This document shows, piece after piece, positions 40,297 through 50,293 of a DNA stretch of 64,000 bases (its first letter is position 1; each line of letters starts with the position of its first letter). The notes under the pieces were generated by a model, which saw only the letters and a list, made by a program, of their open reading frames with translations, was not told where the DNA came from and ran no database searches. This DNA comes from Jeotgalicoccus coquinae (GTDB lineage Bacteria > Bacillota > Bacilli > Staphylococcales > Salinicoccaceae), in the NCBI RefSeq assembly GCF_014207425.1, contig NZ_JACHFF010000003.1, forward strand, positions 1-64,000, given 5' to 3'. Position numbers and translations under genes: made by a program.

Positions 40297-41619
40297 TTAT
40301 TTTATATGACCTTTATCTATCAGCGCTTTACGGATTTCAAGCATCGCTGTATACGTTGCAAGCATGTGAATTTGTGTTGTCGGTGCGTGTTCAATTGCTT
40401 CGATAACATTTGGCAGTTCCTCTGCGGCATCGATAGTATTTCTGTCAAATCCTGCTGTTACAAGACGTTCCGTCATTGTATCGACAGCAATACCGCCTGT
40501 AATGATTTTCTTAATATTAAGCTCTGTCAGCGATTCGAACTGCGTGTCATCAAGCCACTTTAAATCGACACCGTCTGCAGGACGATTATTGAGCAGTGCG
40601 ACCAGTGTGAACGGTTCTTTTTCAAGTTTAATAAGGTTCAGCACCTGATCGAGTCCCACCGGATTTTTCACGACGTTCAGGATAATCTTTTTATCATAAG
40701 CGATAATAACTTCCTGACGGCCGAAGACGCGTTCATTTTCATTGAAGGCCTCTTTAATGCTCGTTGCCGGCACATCAAAAAACTTACCGACGCTGTATGC
40801 TGCCAAGGCGTTGTATATATTATAAATACCTGCGTTATGCAGTGTGTACGAGTCATTATCGAGTTTAAACGTTGAGTGTGTGACGTCCAGTTCCTGTACT
40901 TCGGTAACTTTGTAATCGAGTGCAGGGCGTTTGTAGCCGCATGATGTACAGTAATAATCACCCAGATTGGCGTATGTGAAATGGTTGTAGTTTAAAGTGT
41001 GGCCGCATTTTGGACATTGTGCATTTTCTTTTGACTGATCACTTGATTCAACATCTGTATCGAAACCGAAAAACTTCTGAGGATTTTTCAGATTGTGCGA
41101 GTTGAACAGCGGCAGATCACCATTTGCTATAATTGTCGCATCTGGGACTTCGCGAGCTGCATCAATCAGCAGCTCATATATGTTATCAGTCGTCCCGTAA
41201 CGGTCCAGCTGATCGCTGAAAATATTAGTATGTACAAATACTTTAGGTTGCAGCTCGGCAACGACGTTTTTTAAAGAACCTTCGTCGACTTCGAGAATGG
41301 CAATCGAATCTTTCGTTGTGCGGGGAGCATTCAGGAATGCGCCGACAATGCCCTGCTTCATATTTGAACCTGTCCGGTTCGTAATTATGTTATTGTATTT
41401 TTTAGACAGAACTTTTGTCGTAAGAGTAGTAGTCAAAGTTTTACCGTTAGTTCCTGTAATTACGATTACATCGTAATTTTTAGCGAGATTCCGGAGCAGG
41501 TTTTTATCGATTGAAAGAGCGATTTTACCTGGCAGGCTGCTGCCCCCGTTCGTAAATTTTGTTAAAAAATAGTGAGTTATTTTACCTGCGTTTTTAGCTA
41601 TATTGGATATGAGTGTCAT
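40297..41619 (-). CDS. murT: Mur ligase family protein, MurT-type (lipid II amidotransferase subunit)
   Basis: 440 residues; the start at 41619 follows AAGGAG, and an upstream in-frame ATG at 41658 lacks a ribosome site. The Mur ligase central domain has GTNGKT (56-61), and a Cys4 zinc ribbon inserted in it (CPKCGHTLNY ... YYCTSCGYKRP) is typical of MurT. The C-terminal DUF1727 domain has NPVGLDQVLNLI and LLNNRPADGVDLKWL. In staphylococci MurT with glutaminase GatD amidates the D-Glu of lipid II. Here no gatD is adjacent: tRNA genes lie downstream and a ZIP transporter upstream. It is MurT by domain content. Confidence 0.88.
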   Translation of the reverse strand: MTLISNIAKNAGKITHYFLTKFTNGGSSLPGKIALSIDKNLLRNLAKNYDVIVITGTNGKTLTTTLTTKVLSKKYNNIITNRTGSNMKQGIVGAFLNAPRTTKDSIAILEVDEGSLKNVVAELQPKVFVHTNIFSDQLDRYGTTDNIYELLIDAAREVPDATIIANGDLPLFNSHNLKNPQKFFGFDTDVESSDQSKENAQCPKCGHTLNYNHFTYANLGDYYCTSCGYKRPALDYKVTEVQELDVTHSTFKLDNDSYTLHNAGIYNIYNALAAYSVGKFFDVPATSIKEAFNENERVFGRQEVIIAYDKKIILNVVKNPVGLDQVLNLIKLEKEPFTLVALLNNRPADGVDLKWLDDTQFESLTELNIKKIITGGIAVDTMTERLVTAGFDRNTIDAAEELPNVIEAIEHAPTTQIHMLATYTAMLEIRKALIDKGHIK

Positions 41620-41740
41620 TAATGTACGCTCCTTTAACTTAAGACTGTTGGGTATCAATTATAACATCAAGGTATATTAGGTACTATAATTTTTTGAAAA
41701 GCGTTATAATAAACAATATTAATCACATAGGAGAGTATGC

Positions 41741-42550
41741 ATGTTAGATTTATTTATGAGTTTGGAATCATGGCAGCAGGCGTTAATCGCCACGCTGTTT
41801 ACGTGGAGCATGACGGGTCTAGGTGCGGCAATTGTATTTCTGACTAAAGGTGTCAGCGATAACTTTTTAAATATAACCCTCGGCTTTGCCGGCGGTATTA
41901 TGATAGCAGCAAGTTTCTGGTCACTCCTCGCTCCGGCTATTGAAGCGAGTGCCGGTCATCCGGTGGGTGAGTGGTTCCCTGCATTAATCGGTGTGCTTGG
42001 CGGTGCGTTATTTATTTATTTATTCGATAAACTGATTCCACACCGGCACCGCGGTGATGATATGGCGGAAGGTCTGGCTTATAATACGTCCAGACGCAGT
42101 ACGCTGCTTATTACGTCGCTGACATTGCATAATATACCGGAAGGGCTGTCGATTGGTATTCTGTTCGGTGCAGCAGGGCTGAGCGGTGACCCGGTAATGA
42201 CGATGAGTGCGCTGACGCTGGCAATCGGTATTGGACTGCAGAACATTCCGGAAGGTACAGCGGTATCAATGCCGCTCCGCGGCGATGGAGCTTCAAAAAG
42301 ACGCGCGTTCTTCTGGGGATGGATGTCTGCGATTGTGGAACCGATGGCGGCCCTTGTTGGTGTTCTGCTGATTGGCTTTATGGAGCCGGCACTGCCTTAT
42401 GCGCTGGCTGCGGGTGCCGGAGCGATGATATTCGTTGTCGTCGAAGAGGTTATCCCGAGTACGCAGAAAAACGGACATTCCGATGTAGCAGTCTTTGCAT
42501 TTATGATCGGCTTTGCGATTATGATGGTGCTGGACGTCGCACTGGGATAA
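41741..42550 (+). CDS. ZIP family metal transporter
   Basis: 269 residues, about eight membrane helices. The ZIP metal site is seen in TLHNIPEGLSIGILFG and IGIGLQNIPEGTAVSMPLR (paired HNxPEG/QNxPEG), with a short His-rich loop (PHRHRGDD) between helices. It imports zinc or another divalent metal (ZupT/GufA branch). It has no obvious partner, and it is convergent with the broken nupC gene across a shared terminator. Confidence 0.92.
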   Translation: MLDLFMSLESWQQALIATLFTWSMTGLGAAIVFLTKGVSDNFLNITLGFAGGIMIAASFWSLLAPAIEASAGHPVGEWFPALIGVLGGALFIYLFDKLIPHRHRGDDMAEGLAYNTSRRSTLLITSLTLHNIPEGLSIGILFGAAGLSGDPVMTMSALTLAIGIGLQNIPEGTAVSMPLRGDGASKRRAFFWGWMSAIVEPMAALVGVLLIGFMEPALPYALAAGAGAMIFVVVEEVIPSTQKNGHSDVAVFAFMIGFAIMMVLDVALG

Positions 42551-42586
42551 AAAAATCCGGAGGACAATGTCCTCCGGATTTTTTGT
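42551..42586. terminator. Bidirectional intrinsic terminator
   Basis: Perfect stem AAAAAATCCGGAGGACA / TGTCCTCCGGATTTTTT; A-run and T-run on both sides, between convergent genes. Confidence 0.95.
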
Positions 42587-42605
42587 ATTTAAATATTTTT
42601 TAATC

Positions 42606-43843
42606 TTAGTAGAAGAATCCGATGATTACAGAACTTAGTAATGAAACAAGTGTAGCACCGTATACTAATTTAAGACCGAACTTCGCAACTTTGTCTCCGC
42701 TTTCGCCGTGAAGGCCTTTCACAGAACCGGCAATAATACCGATACTTGCAAAGTTAGCGAATGAAATAAGGAATACTGAAAGCATTGCTTGTGTTTTCTC
42801 TGACAGAGTTTCTGCTAACGGCATAAACTCTAAAATTGCTACGAATTCGTTAGTAATAAGTTTCGTCGCCATTCGTTAGTAATAAGTTTCGTCGCCATTA
42901 ATGAACCGGCAGTCTGAGCTTCATCCCATGGGATACCGATCAGGAATGCGATAGGCATAAAGATGTAACCGAGAATGTCCTGGAATGATAAGCTTGATCC
43001 CGGAATTAACAGGAATATATTGTTTAACAGACCAATTAATGCGATAAACCCGATAAGCATTGCACCTACGATAAGGACGATTTTACCACCGTCGATGATG
43101 TAATCTCCAAGAACCTGGAAGAAGGATTTGCCTTTCTCAGGGTTAGTGGAAATTTCAACGTCGCCGTCATCAATCTCTTCTTCATACGGGTTGATAATAT
43201 GAACAATAACGTATACACCGAACAGGTTAAGAACAATTGCGATAATTACAAACTGCGGGTCGAGCATTGTAAAGAACGCACCGACGATTGACAGTGAGAT
43301 TGAACTCATTGCCTGCGCTGATAATGTGTAAAGACGCTGTGTTGTCATTTTAGGCAGATGGTTTTTGAGTGATACAAAAACTTCTGACTGCCCAAGCATC
43401 ATTGACGCCGCACCGTTATATGACTCTATGTAAGGCATGCCAGTGATTTTTGTAAGCAGGAATCCTATTCCTTTAATAATGAAAGGAAGAATTCTCGTAA
43501 ATGATAAAATACCGATAATTGCCGAGATAAAGATAATCGGAAGTAAAACATTGAATAAGAACACGTCTGCCGGTTCTCCTTCAGTTGTACTCATCAGATC
43601 ACCAAAGACGAACAATCCGCCTTCTCTTGCAAATCCAAGTAATTCATCGAACGCGTTAGCCAGCCACAGAATGAATGTCTGTCCGCCTGTTGTACTTAAG
43701 AATAAGAAAGCAGCAAGCAGTTGCAGTGCAAGTAATAAAACAATGTTTTTCCAGTGTTTGAATGCAAGTTTTTTGTTGCTGCTTGCGATCCATGCCAAGA
43801 AGATGACGAATAGTATACCAACTATTCCCATTACAATACTCAT
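42606..43843 (-). pseudogene. nupC: NupC-type concentrative nucleoside transporter, frameshifted by a 26-bp duplication
   Basis: The gene reads in one frame from 43843 (MSIVMGIVGILFVIFLAW) to a stop at 42839 after 334 residues; the rest (42606-42872) is in another frame. The cause is visible: 26 bases at 42845-42870 are repeated exactly at 42871-42896. Removing one copy restores a frame of 403 residues, the usual length. The N-part has the GQSEVFVSLKNHLPKM motif. The lost C-part has FANFASIGI, part of the nucleoside site, so the truncated protein is probably inactive. Everything else in the gene is intact, so the event looks recent. Confidence 0.9.
42845..42896. repeat. 26-bp perfect tandem duplication inside nupC
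   Basis: Two exact copies, 42845-42870 and 42871-42896, with three further matching bases after. 26 is not a multiple of three, so it shifts the frame. The repeated segment encodes MATKLITNE, which appears at the end of one frame and the start of the other. Confidence 0.97.
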
Positions 43844-43943
43844 AGTAAGCCTCCAAAATTTAATGTATGAAATTTTTCTCTATGTATATGTTTCATTTAA
43901 TTATAAAATAAATGTTACATAAACGCGATACTGAATCATTATA

Positions 43944-43959
43944 ATGCAAACGTTTACAG
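43944..43959. promoter_or_regulatory. Catabolite-responsive element (cre) upstream of nupC
   Basis: ATGCAAACGTTTACAG matches WTGNNARCGNWWWCAW at 15 of 16 positions. It lies 101 bases upstream of the nupC start, next to a minus-strand TATAAT (43938-43943), so CcpA would block the promoter when sugar is available. It is also about 150 bases from ctsR on the other strand. Confidence 0.65.
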
Positions 43960-44079
43960 AAATAAAGGGGGATTTGATAAAAACGAACAATAAATTCAGC
44001 CTTTTTGAGAAATACAAACAATAGGTGTTTAAAAAATAAACAAGAGATTTGCCAAAAAAACGCACAGACTGTATACTTT

Positions 44080-44095
44080 AGTCAAAGTTGGTCAA
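44080..44095 (+). promoter_or_regulatory. CtsR operator
   Basis: AGTCAAAGTTGGTCAA fits the CtsR direct heptad repeat (A/GGTCAAA-NAN-A/GGTCAAA) with one deviation at the spacer/last base. It sits just before the ctsR ribosome site, so CtsR would autorepress this operon. Confidence 0.88.
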
Positions 44096-44109
44096 GGAGG
44101 AGTGATGAT

Positions 44110-44577
44110 ATGCGTAATATGTCGGATATCATTGAGCAGTATTTAAAAGATATGATTGAAAAATCTGGCAATGAAGTCGTTGAGATTAAACGTGCGCACA
44201 TCGCTGAAAAATTTGATTGTGTACCGTCGCAGCTGAACTATGTTATAAAAACCCGTTTCACTAATGAACATGGATATGTAGTGGAAAGTAAACGCGGCGG
44301 GGGCGGCTACATAAGAATCACGAAAGTTGAAACTCATTCTGAAACCGAGTATCTGGCACATCTGCAAAATTTAATCGGGGAAAGCATCTCCCAGTTAAAT
44401 GCAGAACACCTGGTGCAGTCAATGTATGAGAATGAAGTGATTACTTACCGCGAAGCGCAGATTATAGATGCAGTGATGAAGCGTGAAATTTTATCGCTTG
44501 AGCTGCCTTACAGAGATATTTTAAGGGCGAAGATTTTACGCCGTATAATTACAGCCATACTCTATGCTAAGGAGTGA
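44110..44577 (+). CDS. ctsR: Heat-shock repressor CtsR
   Basis: 155 residues from ATG 44110 after AAGGAGGAG. The winged HTH with the glycine-rich wing VESKRGGGGYIRI is characteristic, and the McsB-targeted Arg lies in it. It represses clp genes and is released on heat when McsB phosphorylates or senses the wing. First gene of the ctsR-mcsA-mcsB-clpC operon. Confidence 0.96.
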   Translation: MRNMSDIIEQYLKDMIEKSGNEVVEIKRAHIAEKFDCVPSQLNYVIKTRFTNEHGYVVESKRGGGGYIRITKVETHSETEYLAHLQNLIGESISQLNAEHLVQSMYENEVITYREAQIIDAVMKREILSLELPYRDILRAKILRRIITAILYAKE

Positions 44578-44581
44578 TCGT

Positions 44582-45094
44582 ATGAAATGTGAAATATGCA
44601 ATGAACGCGAAGCTTCAATTCATATTTCCAAAGGTTCGGGGCTCACTCACAAAGAACAATATTTGTGTGAACAATGCGCCAATCAATCGATGGATATAAA
44701 TTATAACCAGACAGATAATCCGTTTGATATTCAGACGCTGTTAAAAATGCTTGCAGGCAATTCAAAGCGCGAACAGTCAGAAACAGAGCAGCATGCATGT
44801 CCAACATGCAGTTCGACACTGCAGAGCGTCGTAAAAAATGGTTTGTTCGGCTGCAGCCACTGCTATGAGTACTTTGAACGCTACGTGCCGGAAATCGTTA
44901 CGCGCGTTCAGTTAAATCAGCAGCGGCATATCGGTAAAATACCGTCGCAGGCGCACGAGACATTGAAACTGAAACGGGATATTGAAACGCTCGAGAAATC
45001 ACTGCAGGAAAAAGTAAAAACACAAGCCTTTGAAGAGGCAGCGGTTATCCGCGATAAGATTCAGGCGCTGAAGGACGGTGAGCCGCATGAATAG
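44582..45094 (+). CDS. mcsA: McsA, activator of McsB
   Basis: 170 residues. Two zinc-binding CxxC pairs are visible: CEICNERE with CEQCAN, and CPTCSST with CSHCYEYF. The C-terminal UvrB/UvrC (UVR) motif FEEAAVIRDKIQALK follows. It binds McsB and activates its kinase. The start overlaps no gene (4-base gap to ctsR). Confidence 0.95.
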   Translation: MKCEICNEREASIHISKGSGLTHKEQYLCEQCANQSMDINYNQTDNPFDIQTLLKMLAGNSKREQSETEQHACPTCSSTLQSVVKNGLFGCSHCYEYFERYVPEIVTRVQLNQQRHIGKIPSQAHETLKLKRDIETLEKSLQEKVKTQAFEEAAVIRDKIQALKDGEPHE

Positions 45095-46097
45095 AGAGAC
45101 AAGCATATGGATTCAAAATGCAGTAAATACAGAAATTGAAATGTCATCACGAATCCGTCTGGCGCGCAACATTAAAGGTGTGCCGTTTACACATATGCTG
45201 GAAGACGATGAAGATCTCGATGCACTTTCGGGACTCGTCTCAAAAATACTACCCGAATACGCACTGACATCAATGAAAAAGCTGTCTGTTCTCGACAGAG
45301 CACTGCTTGTTGAAAAGCATTTAATCAGTCCTAATTTTGCCAGGAACGGAACACGGGTCTTCATTAACGATGATGAAGACACTTCCATTATGCTCGGTGA
45401 AGAAGATCATCTCCGCATTCAGGCACTCGGGGTGAATGTTCCGCTCGAGACGCTTTATGAGAAAGCGAGCGCAATTGATGATACATTGGAAGCACGAATA
45501 GAATATGCTTTCGATGAACAATACGGCTATTTAACGGCGTGTCCGACTAATATCGGGACCGGTATGAGAGCGTCAGTAATGCTTCACCTGCCGGCGCTGA
45601 CAGCGACAAATAAAATTCAGAGATTCCATAACAACCTGACACGTTTCGGTTTTACGCTGCGTGGTATATACGGGGAAGGTTCCGAACCGCTCGGTTCGGT
45701 TTATCAGCTTTCCAATCAGGTGACTTTAGGTTTTGAGGAAGCTGTCATTATTAATAATTTAAACGAGTTGAAAAATCGTTTAATAGAAGAAGAACGCATG
45801 GCAAGGGAGCAGTTAAAAACGATTGATACGCTCGACGCAGTCAGCCGTTCACTGGGTGTGCTGCAGCATGCCTATAAATTATCTTTAAAGGAAGCTTCGA
45901 TGCATTTAAGTAATGTAAAACTTGGTATTGATCTGGCTTATCTTGAAGTTGAAAAATTTAACTTTCAGGAATGGTTCCAGCTGATTCAGCCGGCATTTGT
46001 GAAAGAGCGTTTAAATAGAGAAGAATACGATTCACCCGGAATTGCCGCGGAAAGAACGCGGGCAGCCTTAATGCGTGAATTACTAGGAGGGAAATAA
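45087..46097 (+). CDS. mcsB: Protein arginine kinase McsB
   Basis: 336 residues from ATG 45087; an in-frame GTG at 45078 overlaps the ribosome site. Phosphagen-kinase fold: [36 protein letters not shown] (catalytic Cys), [16 protein letters not shown], and an RERxR-like C-terminal region for ClpC docking. It phosphorylates arginine as a degradation tag for ClpCP. Confidence 0.96.
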   Translation: MNRETSIWIQNAVNTEIEMSSRIRLARNIKGVPFTHMLEDDEDLDALSGLVSKILPEYALTSMKKLSVLDRALLVEKHLISPNFARNGTRVFINDDEDTSIMLGEEDHLRIQALGVNVPLETLYEKASAIDDTLEARIEYAFDEQYGYLTACPTNIGTGMRASVMLHLPALTATNKIQRFHNNLTRFGFTLRGIYGEGSEPLGSVYQLSNQVTLGFEEAVIINNLNELKNRLIEEERMAREQLKTIDTLDAVSRSLGVLQHAYKLSLKEASMHLSNVKLGIDLAYLEVEKFNFQEWFQLIQPAFVKERLNREEYDSPGIAAERTRAALMRELLGGK

Positions 46098-46099
46098 GT

Positions 46100-48544
46100 A
46101 TGTTGTTTGGTAAATTAACAGAGCGTGCCCAGAAAGTCCTGGCATATGCACAAGAAGAAGCAATCACACTAAAAAACTCTAATATAGGTACAGAACACCT
46201 GCTGCTTGGTCTGGTTAAAGAACAAGAAGGCATTGCGGCAAAGGTTCTTGCATCATTTAATATTGATGAACAGCGTGTTAATGAAGAAGTGCATAACTTA
46301 ATCAATACAGGGTCGGAAAAGGCATCATCTATCCACTATACACCCCGTGCTAAAAAAGTAATCGAGCTGTCGATGGATGAAGCGCGCAAGCTCCATCATA
46401 ACTTCGTCGGTACAGAGCACCTGCTGCTCGGTTTAATCCGTGAAAGCGAGGGCGTGGCAGCACGTGTACTTGCGAACCTCGACTTAAACATTACGAAAGC
46501 ACGTGCAGCTGTGATTAAAATGCTCGGCAATCCCGAATCTTTCCAGTCACACAGCAGTATTGAACGTGATACGAATACACCGACACTTGATTCACTTGCG
46601 CGTGATTTAACGCAGATTGCAAGAGAAGAGCGTCTTGATCCGGTAATCGGCCGTTCAAGCGAGATTACGCGTGTTGTTGAAGTACTGAGCCGCAGAACGA
46701 AAAACAACCCGGTATTAATCGGTGAACCCGGTGTTGGTAAAACTGCAATCGCAGAAGGACTGGCACAGGCAATTATTCACAACGAAGTACCTGAGAACTT
46801 AAAAGGCAAACGCGTCATGTCACTCGACATGGGGACGGTCGTTGCAGGGACGAAATACCGTGGTGAATTTGAAGAGCGCATGAAAAAAGTAATGGATGAA
46901 ATTCATAAAGCAGGCAACGTTGTGCTCTTTATCGATGAGCTGCACACACTTATCGGTGCCGGCGGTGCAGAAGGTGCGATTGATGCATCGAACATTTTAA
47001 AACCTGCACTGGCGCGCGGTGAGCTGCAGTGTATCGGTGCGACAACTCTTGATGAGTTCCGCAAACACATTGAAAAAGACGCAGCACTGGAACGCCGTTT
47101 CCAGCCTGTAATGGTAGACGAACCGAACGCTGAAGATGCACTCCTTATTTTGAAAGGGCTGCGTGACCGTTATGAGGCACATCACCGCCTGACAATTACG
47201 GATGAAGCACTTGAAGCGGCGGTACGTATGAGTGACCGTTATATTCAGGACCGTTTCCTGCCGGATAAAGCGATCGATTTAATCGATGAAGCATCTTCCA
47301 AAGTCAGATTGAGAAGCTATGCTGCTCCGCCTGACCTGAAAGATCTTGAAGCACAGCTCGAAACTGTGAAGAAAGAAAAAGATGCGGCAGTGCAGAGCCA
47401 GGAATTTGAAGCGGCTGCAAACTACCGTGACCAGCAGACGAAAATCGAACGTCAGGTAAAAGAATGCGAAGAGAACTGGAAGAAAGAACAGGGAGACTCA
47501 TCGCAGTCGGTAATGCCTTCCGATATCGAACTTGTCGTTGCCGGCATTACAGGTATTCCGCTGACGAAAATCGCAGAAGATGAATCGGACAGACTGTTAA
47601 ATCTCGAGTCGATTTTACACGAACGTGTTATCGGACAGAACGATGCAGTCACATCGATTTCAAAAGCAGTCCGACGCGCGCGCGCGGGGCTTAAAAACCC
47701 TAAACGTCCAATCGGAAGCTTTATCTTCTTAGGACCGACAGGTGTCGGGAAGACCGAGCTTGCAAGAGCACTCAGCGAAACGATGTTCGGTGAAGAAGAC
47801 GCGATGATCCGCGTCGATATGAGTGAATATATGGAGAAACATTCCGTATCGCGTCTTGTCGGTTCGCCTCCGGGCTATGTCGGCTATGATGACGGCGGAC
47901 AGCTGACTGAGAAAGTCAGAAGAAAACCATACTCACTTGTCCTGTTTGATGAAATTGAAAAAGCACATCCTGATGTTTTTAACCTGCTGCTGCAGGTGCT
48001 TGACGACGGACGCTTAACAGATTCAAACGGGCGTACAGTCGATTTCCGCAATACGATTATCGTAATGACATCAAACGTCGGTGCCCGTGAACTTCAGGAT
48101 CAGAGATTCGTCGGTTTCGGCGGACCTGCTGCAGAAGATTATGAGAATGTCCGCAGCACGATGATGAAAGAACTTAAAAATACTTTCAGACCTGAATTTA
48201 TTAACCGTGTAGACGATATTATTGTGTTCCACAAACTTGAAAAAGAACACCTTAGAGAGATTGTCAGTCTGATGATTGACCAGCTGCGCGAACGTCTGAC
48301 AGACCAGAATATTCACATTGAAGTGACTGATAAAGCAACTGAACGTATTGCAGAAGAAGGATACGATCCTGAATATGGAGCGCGTCCGCTGGCAAGAAGC
48401 ATTCAGAAAAACATTGAGGATACACTCAGTGAATCACTGCTTTCCGGTGAGGTTTTTGAAAATAAACTCGTTACTGTTGATTACAAAGATGATGAATTCA
48501 AAGTAACAACTAAAGACAGGGAAAAAGACACAGTCGAACAATAA
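46100..48544 (+). CDS. clpC: ATP-dependent Clp protease ATP-binding subunit ClpC
   Basis: 814 residues. It has a double N-terminal Clp-N repeat (GTEHLLLGL occurs twice), AAA-1 with Walker A GEPGVGKT, a middle domain with UVR motif ([17 protein letters not shown]), and AAA-2 with Walker A GPTGVGKT. The ClpP-docking loop and C-terminal D2-small domain follow. It unfolds pArg-tagged proteins for ClpP. Last gene of the CtsR operon. Confidence 0.97.
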   Translation: MLFGKLTERAQKVLAYAQEEAITLKNSNIGTEHLLLGLVKEQEGIAAKVLASFNIDEQRVNEEVHNLINTGSEKASSIHYTPRAKKVIELSMDEARKLHHNFVGTEHLLLGLIRESEGVAARVLANLDLNITKARAAVIKMLGNPESFQSHSSIERDTNTPTLDSLARDLTQIAREERLDPVIGRSSEITRVVEVLSRRTKNNPVLIGEPGVGKTAIAEGLAQAIIHNEVPENLKGKRVMSLDMGTVVAGTKYRGEFEERMKKVMDEIHKAGNVVLFIDELHTLIGAGGAEGAIDASNILKPALARGELQCIGATTLDEFRKHIEKDAALERRFQPVMVDEPNAEDALLILKGLRDRYEAHHRLTITDEALEAAVRMSDRYIQDRFLPDKAIDLIDEASSKVRLRSYAAPPDLKDLEAQLETVKKEKDAAVQSQEFEAAANYRDQQTKIERQVKECEENWKKEQGDSSQSVMPSDIELVVAGITGIPLTKIAEDESDRLLNLESILHERVIGQNDAVTSISKAVRRARAGLKNPKRPIGSFIFLGPTGVGKTELARALSETMFGEEDAMIRVDMSEYMEKHSVSRLVGSPPGYVGYDDGGQLTEKVRRKPYSLVLFDEIEKAHPDVFNLLLQVLDDGRLTDSNGRTVDFRNTIIVMTSNVGARELQDQRFVGFGGPAAEDYENVRSTMMKELKNTFRPEFINRVDDIIVFHKLEKEHLREIVSLMIDQLRERLTDQNIHIEVTDKATERIAEEGYDPEYGARPLARSIQKNIEDTLSESLLSGEVFENKLVTVDYKDDEFKVTTKDREKDTVEQ

Positions 48545-48548
48545 TAAA

Positions 48549-48592
48549 GAAACCCCAATCGCTCAAAGAGAATTTGAGGATTGGGGTTTTGC
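48549..48592. terminator. Bidirectional intrinsic terminator
   Basis: Long stem AAACCCCAATC...GATTGGGGTTT continuing inward as CTCAAA/TTTGAG; A- and T-runs on both sides. It ends clpC and the convergent trpE-like gene. Confidence 0.95.
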
Positions 48593-48601
48593 TTACATAA
48601 A

Positions 48602-50080
48602 TTACGAATGGAACACTTCTTCGGCGAGGTTGATTGCATTAAACAGCGCGCTCGCTTTATTGATTGTTTCCTGATATTCGTTTTCCGGAGTGGAATCCGC
48701 AACGACACCGGCACCTGCCTGAACGCTGACAGTACTGCCTTCTAAAATCATTGTGCGGATTGTAATGCACGAGTCCATATTGCCGTCGAATCCGTAATAG
48801 AGAATGCACCCGCCGTATAAACCGCGGTTGTCCGGCTCGAGTTCACGGATGATTTCCATGGCGCGCGTTTTCGGTGCGCCGGTGAGCGTGCCTGCCGGAA
48901 ATGAATTAAAGAACGCTTCAATCGGTGACACATCGTCACGGAGCGTACCGTTTACGACGCTGATAATGTGCATAACTTCCGAGAATTTTCCGATAGTCAT
49001 ATAACGGCTGACTTCGACGCTGTCTGCGACAGATACTTTGCGGAATTCATCGAGAGCAAGTTCCACGAGCATTTTATGCTCGGCGACTTCTTTTTCATCA
49101 TTGAGCAGTTCTTCAGCAATCGCTTCATCCTCTTTTGGAGTGGCGCCGCGTCTTCTCGTGCCGGCAATCGGGTGGATTTCGAGCGTATTGTCTTTGACCT
49201 GCAGCTGGCGTTCCGGCGAACTGCCGATCAGTTTGGAATCCGGGAAGTTTAAGTAGAACATATACGGTGACGGGTTCACGTTTCTTAATACGCGGTACAG
49301 CTCAAAACCGGAACATTGTGTTTCCGTGTCGAAACGCTGTGACAGCACCGTCTGTTCTATTTCGCCGCGGCTGATATGCTCTTTAATCACATCAACATCG
49401 CGTTTGAAGTCGGCTTCTTTATAGTTGCTTGTAAATGACAGTTTTGGATTTTCCGCCTGTCTTCTGGACAGCATCAAATCTTCGAGGTGCGCACTGTCCC
49501 GCAATCGTTTTTTTAATGAATGAATCCTGGTTTTTAAAGTGTTGTATGTATCTTTAACACTTTCGAAACGTTCGGGACTGTCGAATGAAACGATGAATGT
49601 TTTTTGAGCGCGGTGCTCGTAAGCAATCAGTGTACGTGTAAAGACAAAGTGATAATTGCCGGATTCCGTGTTTTCACGGGGGCTGATGCCGGCTAAATCC
49701 TGTACGGCTTCATAGTTCACGTAGCCGACCGCGCCGCCTTTAAACGGCAGTTCAATGCTGTCTGTATACGCGTTGACATAATCCTGTGCGTAATCCAGCG
49801 CATCTTTCAGATTGTCGAAGCTGAATGTTTTATCAGTGTCGAGATCGGTCATAAGAAAACCGTTATCCTGCTCACTGATATCGATAAAAGGATCCAGGCC
49901 GATAAATGAATAATTCGACCACTCTGATGCAGGGTCCTGACTTTCTAAAATGTAAAGCGCGTCGTCTTTCAATGCATTGAACATATGTATCGGTGTCAGT
50001 ACATCGGTGTAAAAGCTTTCAATCAGCGGCAAAGTTCTGTGAGAACCGGCGCTTTTGGAAAAATCGTTAAATGACTGCAT
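48602..50080 (-). CDS. trpE: Anthranilate synthase component I-like protein
   Basis: 492 residues, minus strand. It has an N-terminal Anth_synt_I_N region (TPIHMFNALKDDALYILESQDPASEWSNYSFIGLDPF) and chorismate-binding domain with PIAGTRRRG, EHKMLVELALDE, FPAGTLTGAPKTRAMEII and GNMDSCITIRTM. The Ala in PIAGT favours anthranilate synthase over those PabB proteins with Lys there, but PabB or another chorismate enzyme cannot be excluded. No trpG/pabA glutaminase is nearby. It interrupts the usual clpC-radA junction. RBS AAGGAG lies just upstream. Confidence 0.8.
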   Translation of the reverse strand: MQSFNDFSKSAGSHRTLPLIESFYTDVLTPIHMFNALKDDALYILESQDPASEWSNYSFIGLDPFIDISEQDNGFLMTDLDTDKTFSFDNLKDALDYAQDYVNAYTDSIELPFKGGAVGYVNYEAVQDLAGISPRENTESGNYHFVFTRTLIAYEHRAQKTFIVSFDSPERFESVKDTYNTLKTRIHSLKKRLRDSAHLEDLMLSRRQAENPKLSFTSNYKEADFKRDVDVIKEHISRGEIEQTVLSQRFDTETQCSGFELYRVLRNVNPSPYMFYLNFPDSKLIGSSPERQLQVKDNTLEIHPIAGTRRRGATPKEDEAIAEELLNDEKEVAEHKMLVELALDEFRKVSVADSVEVSRYMTIGKFSEVMHIISVVNGTLRDDVSPIEAFFNSFPAGTLTGAPKTRAMEIIRELEPDNRGLYGGCILYYGFDGNMDSCITIRTMILEGSTVSVQAGAGVVADSTPENEYQETINKASALFNAINLAEEVFHS

Positions 50081-50293
50081 AGAATCTCCTTTTCTTTTTT
50101 AAGAATATGAACATATATTAAAGAAGCTGAAAGTGATTTGCAACCATGCTGATGGAATAGTCTGAAAATATTTTGTGAATGGACGAACAATATTACTGAA
50201 TATCATTAATATCACAGGCTTCTGCCTTTAAATCAATTCAAATAAATAATACAATAGTAATACGTAAATATAATTGGGGGAGAATGTACACTG

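Noticed and set aside
40231-40563. 110-codon plus-strand frame
   Set aside because: Antisense to the well-supported MurT-like gene and starting in terminators; composition is Cys/Phe-rich as expected of a shadow frame.
43437-43922. 161-codon plus-strand frame
   Set aside because: Antisense of nupC and its promoter; no ribosome site and no family resemblance.
48602-50080. Calling the chorismate enzyme PabB on account of the nearby folate genes
   Set aside because: The PIAGT motif and N-terminal region fit TrpE better, and the folate cluster is 11 kb away; kept only as an alternative.
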